Source of the DNA: Patiriisocius marinus
GTDB taxonomy: Bacteria > Bacteroidota > Bacteroidia > Flavobacteriales > Flavobacteriaceae
Direction of reading: 5' to 3'
NCBI RefSeq assembly: GCF_008974325.1
Contig: NZ_BKCG01000009.1
Location: 62,001 to 126,000 of the forward strand
Length of the DNA stretch: 64,000 bases
Below, piece by piece: positions 44,759-53,699 of the stretch. The position numbers were made by a program, and so were the translations under genes. The notes beneath the pieces are model-generated. The model was not told where the DNA came from and did no database searches. It saw nothing but the letters and a program-made list of their open reading frames with translations. How positions within the stretch are numbered: position 1 is the first letter of the stretch; each line of letters opens with the position of its first letter.

Positions 44759-46912
44759 ATGAGTAATAGCACAGAATTTGACAACATTTCATTTGATTTG
44801 CCTAAAAACCAATCGAACGTCATCAAAGTAATTGGTGTTGGTGGTGGTGGGAGCAATGCTATCAACCACATGTTTAATCAAGGTATTAAAGGAGTAGATT
44901 TTGTAATCTGCAATACCGACGCACAAGCATTAGAAAACAGTTCAGTTCCTATAAAGATTCAATTAGGAATGGACCTTACAGAAGGACTTGGAGCCGGTGC
45001 AAATCCTAAAATAGGGGAACAATCTGCCGTAGAAAGTATGTCAGACATTAAAAGTATGTTAACCTCTAATACTAAAATGATTTTTATTACTGCAGGAATG
45101 GGTGGTGGTACCGGTACAGGTGCGGCTCCTATTATTGCACGTATGGCAAAAGATATGGATATCTTAACTGTGGGTATTGTAACAATCCCATTTCAGTTTG
45201 AAGGTAAAATTAGAAATGAACAGGCTCTTTTAGGAGTTGAGAATTTACGTCAAAACGTCGATAGTCTTGTTGTAATTAACAATAATAAATTACGTGAAGT
45301 ATATGGAAATTTAGGTTTTAAAGCTGGATTTTCAAAAGCGGATGAAGTTTTAGCTACTGCAGCGCGAGGAATTGCAGAGGTAATTACACATCATTATACA
45401 CAAAACATCGATTTACGTGACGCTAAAACAGTACTCTCTAATAGTGGTACTGCTATTATGGGTAGTGCAACAGCTTCAGGTGCAAATCGAGCAAATGAAG
45501 CTATTACTAGAGCTTTAGATTCTCCATTATTAAATGATAATAAAATTGCTGGTGCTAAAAACGTACTATTATTAATAGTGTCTGGTACTGAGGAAATTAC
45601 TATTGATGAAATAGGGGAAATTAGTGATCACATTCAGAATGAAGCAGGACACAGTGCTAACATTATTATGGGTGTAGGTGATGATGATACTTTAGAAGGA
45701 TCTATATCTATTACTGTTATTGCGACGGGTTTTGATGCAGAACAACAAAATGAAATAACAAATACAGAGACAAAAAAAATTATTCACACACTTGGTGATG
45801 AGCATAAAGCAGAGTTAGATTTAACACCAAAAGTTACGGCAACACCTGTTGAGCTTCCTAAGGAAACTCCTCCAACAATTGTGGACGAAAAACCAGCTCC
45901 TCCTCCAATTATTCGTCATACATTATTTGAAGAGGAAGAGGAGAAAATCACTTTTAAATCTGAAATACCAACACCTACATTAACGGAAGAGGTTAAAGAA
46001 CAAACTGTGATTACTGAAACGCCTTATAAGGAACCAATTGTATCTCGTGAAATACCTTTTGAGGATTATATTGAAACTTCAGAATTAATTAAAAATATTA
46101 ATGTTGAAGCCAATGTAATTGATATTCATCATTTAGCTGAATTCGAGCAATTAGTAATTAACGAAATTGATGTTAACGATTTTGTTATTGTTGAACCCAA
46201 AGCACCAGTTCAAAACACAGAGATTACTTTTAATGAAAAAGAAGAGGCAACAGCCTTTACAATTTCAGAAATGCCCAAAGAGGTAGAGAAAGAAGTCGAA
46301 GCAGTACAAGATCAAATGTTGATGTTTGATATGCCAATGCAAGCTGCTGAGGAAATGACAGAAGTAAAACGTTTTAGTCTTGAAGCAGAAGAAGAGGTAG
46401 ACGAAGTGATCACTTCAAGTGTGGAGGAAATTGAAGTTCGAGATCACGTGGAAGTTGTACCAGTTAGTGAAGTATCTAGAGAAGGCGTTAAACGTTACAG
46501 TCTTGATGATTATACGGAAAAAGAGGACGAGTTAATAAACGCTAAACCAACTGTAAAAGAAGAAAAAGTGGCTGAAGAAGAGATCGCTTTTGAAACTAGA
46601 ACAGTTCCTGCTAAAGAAACTGAGCAAACAGAAAATGCTCCTTTTGATCCAATGAATAGTCCTATTTCTAAAATGTTGCGTGACCGTACGGAAGACCGTA
46701 AAAGAAAGATGAAGGATTTTAATTATAAGTTTAGAAATAGTGCTTCTAAAATTGATGATATTGAAAAAGAACCGGCTTATAAGCGTATGGGGATTGACGT
46801 TGAAACTTCAAATGATGAAGCGGTTAATTTGTCTAGAACATCAGTTAACACAGATGATGACGATATCGATTTAAGAAGTAATAATAGTTTTTTACATGAT
46901 AATGTAGATTAA
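44759..46912 (+). CDS. ftsZ: Cell division protein FtsZ with long acidic C-terminal linker
   Basis: FtsZ is the tubulin-like GTPase that forms the division ring. GTP-binding loop GGGTGTGA at residues 115-122, VIGVGGGGSNAINHM near the N-terminus, NNNKL and DLRDAKTVLSNSGTAIMG, in parts. The fold ends near residue 325; the remaining 390 residues are mostly an acidic linker rich in Glu, Pro and Thr, ending in a conserved peptide (PAYKRMGIDVE) and an Asp-rich tail. The linker holds two copies of a short motif, VKRFSLE at 536-542 and VKRYSLD at 577-583. At 717 residues it is far longer than E. coli FtsZ (383); long linkers are usual in flavobacteria. Confidence 0.96.
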   Translation: MSNSTEFDNISFDLPKNQSNVIKVIGVGGGGSNAINHMFNQGIKGVDFVICNTDAQALENSSVPIKIQLGMDLTEGLGAGANPKIGEQSAVESMSDIKSMLTSNTKMIFITAGMGGGTGTGAAPIIARMAKDMDILTVGIVTIPFQFEGKIRNEQALLGVENLRQNVDSLVVINNNKLREVYGNLGFKAGFSKADEVLATAARGIAEVITHHYTQNIDLRDAKTVLSNSGTAIMGSATASGANRANEAITRALDSPLLNDNKIAGAKNVLLLIVSGTEEITIDEIGEISDHIQNEAGHSANIIMGVGDDDTLEGSISITVIATGFDAEQQNEITNTETKKIIHTLGDEHKAELDLTPKVTATPVELPKETPPTIVDEKPAPPPIIRHTLFEEEEEKITFKSEIPTPTLTEEVKEQTVITETPYKEPIVSREIPFEDYIETSELIKNINVEANVIDIHHLAEFEQLVINEIDVNDFVIVEPKAPVQNTEITFNEKEEATAFTISEMPKEVEKEVEAVQDQMLMFDMPMQAAEEMTEVKRFSLEAEEEVDEVITSSVEEIEVRDHVEVVPVSEVSREGVKRYSLDDYTEKEDELINAKPTVKEEKVAEEEIAFETRTVPAKETEQTENAPFDPMNSPISKMLRDRTEDRKRKMKDFNYKFRNSASKIDDIEKEPAYKRMGIDVETSNDEAVNLSRTSVNTDDDDIDLRSNNSFLHDNVD

Positions 46913-46955
46913 ATTATCAAAAGTAATTAGCCGTCTTGTACGGGATTAATTCATT

Positions 46956-46985
46956 AAAGGCTCTTCGTTCGAAGCGCCTTTTTTG
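46956..46985 (+). terminator. Terminator of the dcw cluster
   Basis: Stem AAAGGC-CTTCG / CGAAG-GCCTTT with one internal mismatch and a 2-nt TT apex, followed by T's. Confidence 0.8.
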
Positions 46986-47040
46986 TTTCGTGTAATTTTA
47001 AAATTAGGTATCTTCGCAATTCATTAAAAAGACAGAATTT

Positions 47041-47493
47041 ATGGGTTTATCAGCACAGATTATGGACGCTATGAAAGTAGCAATGAAGGCGAAAGATTCG
47101 CAGTCTTTACAAGCACTTAGAAGTGTAAAGAGTGCAATTTTATTGGCACAAACAGAAAGTGGAGCAAAAGAAGACCTAACTGAAGAAGCAGAGCTTAAGT
47201 TGTTGCAAAAGTTAGTTAAACAACGCAAGGATAGTGCAGCTATCTACAAGGAGCAAAATAGAGAAGATTTAGCTGAACCAGAATTAGTAGAAGCAGCAGT
47301 GATTGAACAATTTTTACCAGAGCAATTAGGTGAAGAAGAAGTTACTAAGCTAGTTGAGGATGCTATAGCGCTAACAGGAGCTTCTTCTATGGCAGATATG
47401 GGTAAAGTAATGGGTATTGTAAATAGCAAAGCTGCGGGTAGAGCAGACGGTAAAACAATTAGCACTATTGTAAAGCAGAAGCTAGCAAACTAA
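47041..47493 (+). CDS. GatB/YqeY domain protein
   Basis: A 150-residue YqeY-like protein, helical, related to the tRNA-interacting C-terminal domain of GatB. Characteristic parts: MDAMKVAMKAKDSQSLQALR, in parts, then SAILLAQTESGAKEDLT, KQRKDSAAIYKEQNREDLAE, in parts, and MGKVMGIVNSKAAGRADGKT, in parts. Role in tRNA amidation or other RNA metabolism is not settled. It stands between ftsZ and a tRNA gene. Confidence 0.92.
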   Translation: MGLSAQIMDAMKVAMKAKDSQSLQALRSVKSAILLAQTESGAKEDLTEEAELKLLQKLVKQRKDSAAIYKEQNREDLAEPELVEAAVIEQFLPEQLGEEEVTKLVEDAIALTGASSMADMGKVMGIVNSKAAGRADGKTISTIVKQKLAN

Positions 47494-47522
47494 ATATGTT
47501 CTCTTTTTAAAGAGATTAATTA

Positions 47523-47596
47523 GGCCTCGTGGCGCAACTGAATAGCGCATCAGATTTCGGCTCTGAGGGTTGGGGGTTTGAATCCCTTCGAGGTCA
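47523..47596 (+). tRNA. tRNA-Arg (anticodon UCG)
   Basis: 74 nt fold into a full cloverleaf: acceptor GGCCTCG / CGAGGTC, D stem GCGC / GCGC, anticodon stem TCAGA / TCTGA with loop TTTCGGC (anticodon TCG), T stem GGGGG / CCCTT. Discriminator is A; CCA is not encoded. Unusual: position 19 is A and position 56 is T, replacing the near-universal G19-C56 elbow pair with A19-U56. A metal-resistance island starts about 200 bases downstream. Confidence 0.95.
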
Positions 47597-47607
47597 CAAT
47601 TTCACTT

Positions 47608-47647
47608 AAAGCTATTTTAACTAAATGTTTAAATAGCTTTTTTTTAT
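47608..47647 (+). terminator. Terminator after tRNA-Arg
   Basis: Stem AAAGCTATTT (47608-47617) / AAATAGCTTT (47631-47640) followed by a T run. Confidence 0.85.
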
Positions 47648-47779
47648 CTAAAAAGTTTGATTAATAGTCTGATTATTAAATGTATAAAAAATGATTTAAT
47701 GTTGGGGGTATAAAACTATTTTTTAAAAAATTGACAAATAATGTTATGTTAAAAGGGAATATAAAGTTGAAATAATATT

Positions 47780-47787
47780 TAACTTTG
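47780..47787 (+). promoter_or_regulatory. TAnnTTTG promoter box 6 nt before the HYC_CC_PP gene
   Basis: TAACTTTG ends 6 bases before the ATG at 47794, a third case in this window of a predicted leaderless transcript. No good -33 TTG. Confidence 0.45.
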
Positions 47788-47793
47788 TTTTAA

Positions 47794-48213
47794 ATGAAAC
47801 AATTCATCCACAAATTAATAGCTGTTTTTATGGCAACTGTAGTTCTTATGACTACAATGTCATTCACTATTGATATGCATTATTGTGGAGATACGCTTGT
47901 AGATTTTTCTTTTGTGCAACAAGTAAAAACTTGCGGAATGGAAAAAGAGCAATTGACTACTTCTTGTAAAAAACCAATGGTATCGCAAAAATCTTGCTGC
48001 TCTGATGAACAAATGGTAAAGCAAGGGCAAGATGATTTAAAGGTTTCTTTTGACTCACTCAGTTTTGAACAACAAGTTTTTGTTGCATCATTTACATATT
48101 CTTATTTAAATTTATTTGAAGGAACTGCAACTACAGATGTTCCTTTTGTTGCTTACTCGCCGCCCTTTGTTAAACAGGACGTGCAAGTGATGCACCAGAC
48201 TTTTCTTATTTGA
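47794..48213 (+). CDS. HYC_CC_PP family exported protein, metal-efflux associated
   Basis: This 139-residue protein has an N-terminal signal/anchor (KLIAVFMATVVLMTTMSFT) and the three marks that name the family: HYC at 29-31, CC at 68-69 and PP at 123-124. Four further Cys/His make a metal-binding role plausible. Members typically sit next to CusA-type pumps in Bacteroidetes, as here. The function is not established; a periplasmic metal chaperone or sensor is inference from context. Confidence 0.8.
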   Translation: MKQFIHKLIAVFMATVVLMTTMSFTIDMHYCGDTLVDFSFVQQVKTCGMEKEQLTTSCKKPMVSQKSCCSDEQMVKQGQDDLKVSFDSLSFEQQVFVASFTYSYLNLFEGTATTDVPFVAYSPPFVKQDVQVMHQTFLI

Positions 48214-48234
48214 TCTATTGAATTTTTGAAACGA

Positions 48235-48261
48235 AGCCCAGCAGTTAACCTGTAGTGGGCT
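48235..48261 (+). other. Small hairpin in the leader of the efflux operon
   Basis: Stem AGCCCA (48235-48240) / TGGGCT (48256-48261) with a 15-nt loop lies between the HYC_CC_PP gene and the pump gene. No T run follows, so it is not a clear terminator; it might be a partial attenuator or mRNA stability element. Confidence 0.35.
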
Positions 48262-48321
48262 AAATCTCGTGTACGGTATTTTATACTTCGCACAATTTCA
48301 ACTATCTAATAATCAAATCGT

Positions 48322-51300
48322 ATGCTTAATAAGGCGATTAAATTTCTTATTGAAAACAAACTTGTAGCGGTACTTCTTTTAACTCTTTTTGTAGGTTGGG
48401 GTATTGTAAATGCACCCTTTAGTTGGGATACTGGGTTTCTACCTACGAATCCAGTAGCGGTAGACGCTATTCCAGATATAGGCGAGAATCAACAAATTGT
48501 CTTTACAAAATGGCAAGGTCGTTCTCCGCAGGATATCGAAGACCAAATTACCTACCCACTTACGACTTCACTTCTGGGTATTCCTGGAGTTAAAACCATT
48601 CGTAGTTCTTCTATGTTTGGTTTCTCCAGTATCTACATCATTTTTGAAGAAGACGTAGATTTTTATTGGTCGCGCAGCCGTATTCTTGAAAAACTAAATT
48701 CACTTCCAGCAAACTTGTTACCTGATGGTGTAAATCCTTCTTTGGGACCAGATGCTACAGGACTAGGGCAGATTTTTTGGTACACGCTCGAAGGTCGTGA
48801 CCAAGACGGTAATGTAACTGGTGGTTGGGATTTACAAGAGCTACGTAGCATTCAGGATTATTATGTGAAATATGGATTGTCTTCTGCAGGCGGTGTTTCA
48901 GAAGTAGCATCAATCGGTGGATATGTTCAAGAATATCAAGTGGATATTGACCCAGAAAAAATGCGTCAATATCATATAAGTCTCTCTCAGATAGCAAAAG
49001 CTGTCAAAGAAAGCAATCAAGACATCGGTGCTCAAACCTTAGAAATTAATCAAGCTGAATATCTTGTGCGTGGTTTGGGGTATGTGAAATCGATAGCAGA
49101 TATAGAAAATGCAGTTGTAGATTCAGAAAATTTCACTTCGATTCGTATAAAGGATGTTGCAAATGTTCATTTAGGGCCAGCGACAAGGCGTGGTATTTTA
49201 GATAAAGAAGGTGCCGAAGTTGTAGGTGGTGTTGTGGTAGCACGATACGGAGCAAATCCAATGAAAGTAATTACTAATGTCAAAGAGCAAATAGCAGAAT
49301 TAAGTTCTGGTTTACCTACAAAAACACTCTCAGATGGTACCATCTCTCAACTGACCATTGTTCCTTTTTACGACCGTACAGAGCTTATCCAAGAAACTTT
49401 ACACACTCTAAATGAGGCCTTAACCTTAGAAATATTGATTACCATTTTGGTAATTATCATTATGGTTTTCAATCTACGCGCATCTATCCTTATTTCTGGA
49501 TTACTGCCTGTTGCGGTTTTGATGGTATTTATTGCGATGAAACTGTTTGATGTAGATGCAAACATTGTTGCATTATCAGGTATTGCCATCGCCATTGGAA
49601 CAATGGTAGATGTAGGCGTCATACTTGCCGAAAATATGATACGGCATCTGGACGACGAGAAATTACGATTGCAAGAAGATGGCACGCCTTACACAATGAA
49701 CGAGGTTATTTATAACGCTACTGCAGAAGTTTCAGGTGCGATTTTAACAGCCGTTCTTACTACGATTATCAGTTTTGTTCCCGTATTTACAATGATAGGT
49801 GCAGAAGGTAAATTATTCCGTCCATTGGCGTTTACAAAAACAATGGCGCTGTCTGCATCATTAGTTATAGCACTCTTTGTAATTCCGCCATTTGCAGCCT
49901 TCTTATTTAAGAAGTCAAGCATCCGTGAGCGTTCTAGATACGCTCTTAACGGCATACTTATTTTATTGGGAATCGCAGCAATAGTCTATGGATACTGGCT
50001 CGGTCTTATTCTCATTGGTTTTGCTATTACTGCATTGTTGACTATGCGGGGTACGCTTTCGCGAAAGCGTGCAAACCTCATTAACATCATCATATCTGCA
50101 ACAGCGATAATCATACTTCTTGCAGAGTACTGGCGACCATTGGGTTTTGACCGAAGTATTATTCTGAATTTGATATTTGTATCAATTATCTGTTTTGGAA
50201 CACTTGGGATTTTCTCTGTTTTCAGAATGTATTATGATAGAATATTACGCTGGGCATTAGTAAATAAGCTACTGTTTTTGATTATTCCAGCAACCGTATT
50301 GACGTTTGGGCTCTTAATTATGCGTAACACTGGTAAAGAATTTATGCCGGCACTTAATGAAGGGTCATTTCTATTAATGCCTACTTCTTTGCCACACGCA
50401 GGAGTTGAAGAAAATAAACGTGTATTGCAACAACTCGATATGGCAGTGGCAAGTATTCCAGAAATTGAAACCGTAGTAGGTAAATCAGGAAGAACCGAAT
50501 CTGCCCTCGATCCAGCACCGCTCTCGATGTATGAGAATGTGATTCAGTACAAATCTGAGTTTATGCGTAATGCTCAAGGCGATAGACAACGCTATAAGGT
50601 AAATAATGATGGGCTTTTTGTACTTAAAAATAATAGGTTCATCATAAACCCTAATAATGAAGGTGAGAATGACGCAAATTATGATAAAGCAAGTCTACAG
50701 TCTTCCGCTAATCGAGATGATTTAATTGAAGATAATGATGGCGAGTATTACCGAAACTGGCGACCAAACATCAATAGCCCAGATGATATCTGGAATGATA
50801 TAGTTGAGGTCACTAAATTCCCAGGAGTTACATCTGCGCCAAAATTGCAACCTATTGAGACAAGACTCGTGATGCTTCAGACAGGAATGCGAGCGCCTAT
50901 GGGAATTAAGGTTAAAGGGACTGATTTAAAAACGATTGAAGATTTCGGCTTACAATTAGAAGGTATTTTAAAACAAGCCGAAGGTGTAAAAGAACAAGCA
51001 GTCTTTGCAGATCGCATTGTTGGAAAACCTTATTTACTTATTGATATCAAACGAGAACAACTCGCTAGATATGGCATTTCTGTAATGGATGTGCAGGAGG
51101 TTCTTAAAGTAGCTGTTGGTGGGATGCCACTTACTCAAACAGTAGAAGGTCGAGAACGTTATGCGGTGAGAGTGCGCTACCCAAGAGAACTGCGAGCTAA
51201 TCCTGATGACCTTAAAAAGATTTACGTGCCCGTTGAGAAAGGTAGCCCAGTTCCTTTAGGCGAATTGGTAGAGATACGCTACGAGCAAGGACCGCAAGTT

Positions 51301-52074
51301 ATAAAAAGTGAAGACACGTTCTTAATTGGTTATGTGCTCTTTGATAAGCTCGAAGGCTTTGCTGAAGTGGATGTGGTAGAAAATGCACAAGCATTAATTC
51401 AAAAGAACATTGATAATGGAAAATTGATTGTTCCCTCAGGAATAAGCTATCGTTTTACAGGAACGTATGAAAATCAATTACGAGCAGAAAAAACGCTTTC
51501 TGTAGTCGTGCCGCTGGCACTGGTCATCATCTTTTTAATTCTGTATTTTCAGTTTAAATCGTTTGCTACATCGCTTATGGTTTTTACGGGAATCACAGTT
51601 GCCTTTGCAGGTGGCTTTATTATGATATGGCTATACGGTCAAGACTGGTTTTTCAACTTTAGTCTCTTTGGTGAGAATATGAGAGATCTTTTTAATATGA
51701 AGACCATCAATTTAAGTGTGGCGGTTTGGGTAGGTTTTATAGCGCTGTTTGGTATCGCAACAGATGATGGAGTCGTAATGGCGACGTATCTCACACAAAC
51801 ATTTGACCGAGAAAACCCAACAGATATAAAAGGAATAAGACACGCAACTCTTGAGGCTGCTGGTAAACGAATTCGCCCTTGTCTGATGACAACAGTAACC
51901 ACAATTCTTGCCTTACTTCCAGTATTGACATCTACAGGGAAAGGAAGTGATATAATGATTCCTATGGCGATCCCCATTTTTGGTGGAATGGTCATCGACA
52001 TCACGTCTTATTTTATACTTCCTGTACTATATAGCTGGAAAAAAGAATACCAACTTAAAAAAGCGAATAAATGA
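48322..52074 (+). CDS. cusA: CusA-type Cu(I)/Ag(I) efflux RND transporter
   Basis: The inner-membrane proton-driven pump of a tripartite efflux system. The proton-relay motif in helix 4 reads AIAIGTMVDVGVILAEN (D430, E437), the Cu/Ag form of heavy-metal RND pumps. The three metal-relay methionines of CusA align to M686 (LLMPTSLP), M736 (LSMYENV) and M851 (LVMLQTGM). At 1250 residues it exceeds E. coli CusA (1047): the extra parts are more membrane helices around 535-630 and an Asn/Asp-rich insert around 755-815, as often seen in Bacteroidetes. An 18-bp palindrome (50053-50070) lies within the extra-helix region. It overlaps tolC by 4 bases. Confidence 0.92.
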   Translation: MLNKAIKFLIENKLVAVLLLTLFVGWGIVNAPFSWDTGFLPTNPVAVDAIPDIGENQQIVFTKWQGRSPQDIEDQITYPLTTSLLGIPGVKTIRSSSMFGFSSIYIIFEEDVDFYWSRSRILEKLNSLPANLLPDGVNPSLGPDATGLGQIFWYTLEGRDQDGNVTGGWDLQELRSIQDYYVKYGLSSAGGVSEVASIGGYVQEYQVDIDPEKMRQYHISLSQIAKAVKESNQDIGAQTLEINQAEYLVRGLGYVKSIADIENAVVDSENFTSIRIKDVANVHLGPATRRGILDKEGAEVVGGVVVARYGANPMKVITNVKEQIAELSSGLPTKTLSDGTISQLTIVPFYDRTELIQETLHTLNEALTLEILITILVIIIMVFNLRASILISGLLPVAVLMVFIAMKLFDVDANIVALSGIAIAIGTMVDVGVILAENMIRHLDDEKLRLQEDGTPYTMNEVIYNATAEVSGAILTAVLTTIISFVPVFTMIGAEGKLFRPLAFTKTMALSASLVIALFVIPPFAAFLFKKSSIRERSRYALNGILILLGIAAIVYGYWLGLILIGFAITALLTMRGTLSRKRANLINIIISATAIIILLAEYWRPLGFDRSIILNLIFVSIICFGTLGIFSVFRMYYDRILRWALVNKLLFLIIPATVLTFGLLIMRNTGKEFMPALNEGSFLLMPTSLPHAGVEENKRVLQQLDMAVASIPEIETVVGKSGRTESALDPAPLSMYENVIQYKSEFMRNAQGDRQRYKVNNDGLFVLKNNRFIINPNNEGENDANYDKASLQSSANRDDLIEDNDGEYYRNWRPNINSPDDIWNDIVEVTKFPGVTSAPKLQPIETRLVMLQTGMRAPMGIKVKGTDLKTIEDFGLQLEGILKQAEGVKEQAVFADRIVGKPYLLIDIKREQLARYGISVMDVQEVLKVAVGGMPLTQTVEGRERYAVRVRYPRELRANPDDLKKIYVPVEKGSPVPLGELVEIRYEQGPQVIKSEDTFLIGYVLFDKLEGFAEVDVVENAQALIQKNIDNGKLIVPSGISYRFTGTYENQLRAEKTLSVVVPLALVIIFLILYFQFKSFATSLMVFTGITVAFAGGFIMIWLYGQDWFFNFSLFGENMRDLFNMKTINLSVAVWVGFIALFGIATDDGVVMATYLTQTFDRENPTDIKGIRHATLEAAGKRIRPCLMTTVTTILALLPVLTSTGKGSDIMIPMAIPIFGGMVIDITSYFILPVLYSWKKEYQLKKANK
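50053..50070. repeat. 18-bp perfect palindrome inside cusA
   Basis: ACGCTTTCGCGAAAGCGT is self-complementary and GC-rich against its surroundings. A near copy lies in tolC at 53125-53142, read in another frame. No other copies were noticed in the window. Confidence 0.8.
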
Positions 52075-53369
52075 AAAAAACACTCATATTTCTTTCTCTT
52101 TTGTTTGTTTCCGCAGAAGTTTATGCTGATCGGAGCCGAAGTGTGAAAGCTCGCTTGAACGCCTTCCTAATCTTAATGATTGGACTATTTTCAATTGGCG
52201 GACAAGCACAACAACTACAAGCGTATATAGACGAAGCACAATCTAATAATCCAGAAATTCAAGCTTTTGAATTGCGCTACAATAGAGCCGAAGAAAAGGT
52301 TAATGAGGCCGACTGGATTCCTAATACAGAGATAAGCGCAGGCTATTTTGTGAGCACACCAGAAACCAGAACAGGAGCGCAACAAGCGCGTATAGGTGTA
52401 AAACAAATGCTGCCTTGGTTTGGAACCATCACAGCACGTGAAAATTATGCCACTTCAATGGCAGATGCTGAGTATGTTGAAATCTCGATTGCAAAACGAA
52501 CGTTAGCGCTTTCAGTTTCTCAATCGTATTATAGACTATACGCCATTCGGGCAAAGCAAGAAGTGCTTGAAGAGAATATTCAGCTTTTAAATACTTACGA
52601 GCGATTAGCGTTGACATCTGTTGAAGTAGGAAAAGCCAGTGCGGTAGATGTACTGCGTTTACAAATACGCCAGAACGAAATGCAACAGAAAATAGAGGTG
52701 CTGGAAGAAGAATATAGCGCAGAGCAAACTGTACTTAATAATTTATTAAATAAAGAAAAAAATGCACTGATTACTATTCCTACAGAGATGAATATTCCAG
52801 AAATAGACTCAATAAATACTTTAGACGGTTTAGCATTAAATCCCGAATTACTCAAGTACGATAAGCTTTATGAATCTGTAGCGAAATCAGAATTACTCAA
52901 TCAGCGCGAAGGATTGCCAATGATAGGTTTTGGTGTGGATTACTTACCTGTAAGTGAGCGTACAGATGCATTTCCTAGCGATAATGGTAAAGATATTTTA
53001 ATGCCGATGGTTTCGGTGTCTATTCCCATTTTCAACAATCGTTATAAATCTATTTCTAAGCAAAATGAACTGCGACAGCAAGAAATCAACTTGCAAAAGG
53101 ACGAGCGATTAAATGCGTTAGAATCCGTTTTCGCGAAAGCGGTATCACAACGCAATCAGTCCAGAATAGCATATAACACACAAGCTAAAAATTTAAAGCA
53201 AGCTATATATGCTGAGCAAATTCTCATTAAGAACTATGAAACGGGAACTATCGATTTTAATGATGTGCTTGATATACAAGAATTACAATTAAAGTTTCAA
53301 ATCAATCAAATTGAAGCTATTAATAACTACTACCTGCAGAGTGCGATAGTGAATTATCTAATAAATTAA
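52071..53369 (+). CDS. TolC-family outer-membrane efflux protein
   Basis: The outer-membrane duct of the efflux system. Helical heptads run over most of the length (LQAYIDEAQSNNPEIQAFEL, in parts; NYETGTIDFNDVLDIQELQL, in parts). The N-terminus is odd: from the ATG at 52071, coupled to cusA by 4 bases, there are two signal-like segments in a row (MKKTLIFLSLLFVSAEVYA, then KARLNAFLILMIGLFSIGGQAQ, in parts). An in-frame GTG at 52143 would give only the second, which matches the normal family layout (about 408 residues). I keep the longer frame because of the coupling; the true start could be 52143. Confidence 0.87.
   Translation: MKKTLIFLSLLFVSAEVYADRSRSVKARLNAFLILMIGLFSIGGQAQQLQAYIDEAQSNNPEIQAFELRYNRAEEKVNEADWIPNTEISAGYFVSTPETRTGAQQARIGVKQMLPWFGTITARENYATSMADAEYVEISIAKRTLALSVSQSYYRLYAIRAKQEVLEENIQLLNTYERLALTSVEVGKASAVDVLRLQIRQNEMQQKIEVLEEEYSAEQTVLNNLLNKEKNALITIPTEMNIPEIDSINTLDGLALNPELLKYDKLYESVAKSELLNQREGLPMIGFGVDYLPVSERTDAFPSDNGKDILMPMVSVSIPIFNNRYKSISKQNELRQQEINLQKDERLNALESVFAKAVSQRNQSRIAYNTQAKNLKQAIYAEQILIKNYETGTIDFNDVLDIQELQLKFQINQIEAINNYYLQSAIVNYLIN
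53125..53142. repeat. Near-copy of the cusA palindrome inside tolC
   Basis: CCGTTTTCGCGAAAGCGG has 8 of 9 paired positions and shares the core TTTCGCGAAAGCG with 50053-50070. Confidence 0.75.
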
Positions 53370-53382
53370 TAAAAACAGAACA

Positions 53383-53622
53383 ATGAATTTCAAATCAATT
53401 TTAGTAATAATGGTATTAATTACCGCAGTAACAATGGTTTCTTGTAAAGAAAACACAACCGAAACTAAAACACAAACCACAGAAAAACAAGGAAAAGATG
53501 ATACTTCTGTTTACGTATGTCCTATGCATTGCAAAGATAGTGGTAGTGATAAAGAAGGAAAATGTGACACCTGTGGAATGGCTCTTGTGAAAAATGAAGA
53601 TCACACTGGCAATGAGTTTTAG
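53383..53622 (+). CDS. Small lipoprotein with heavy-metal-binding (YHS-like) domain
   Basis: A 79-residue lipoprotein (lipobox MVSC, Cys 21). The mature part has a Lys/Thr linker and one metal-binding domain, with CPMHC (C46, C50) and CDTCGM (C61, C64). The same domain type sits at the N-terminus of the CusB-like adaptor downstream. It probably buffers or presents copper/silver in the periplasm for the pump. It follows tolC by 13 bases. Confidence 0.8.
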   Translation: MNFKSILVIMVLITAVTMVSCKENTTETKTQTTEKQGKDDTSVYVCPMHCKDSGSDKEGKCDTCGMALVKNEDHTGNEF

Positions 53623-53699
53623 CTCAGTTTCGGTAATTGCAAATGCCTTAAGATTAAGAACAAAATCAATTAATTAAATATAACTTAAAAACCAAAATT

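Noticed and set aside
49368-52004. Several antisense open frames under cusA
   Set aside because: They lack their own promoters and recognisable domains and are explained by codon bias of the pump gene on the other strand.
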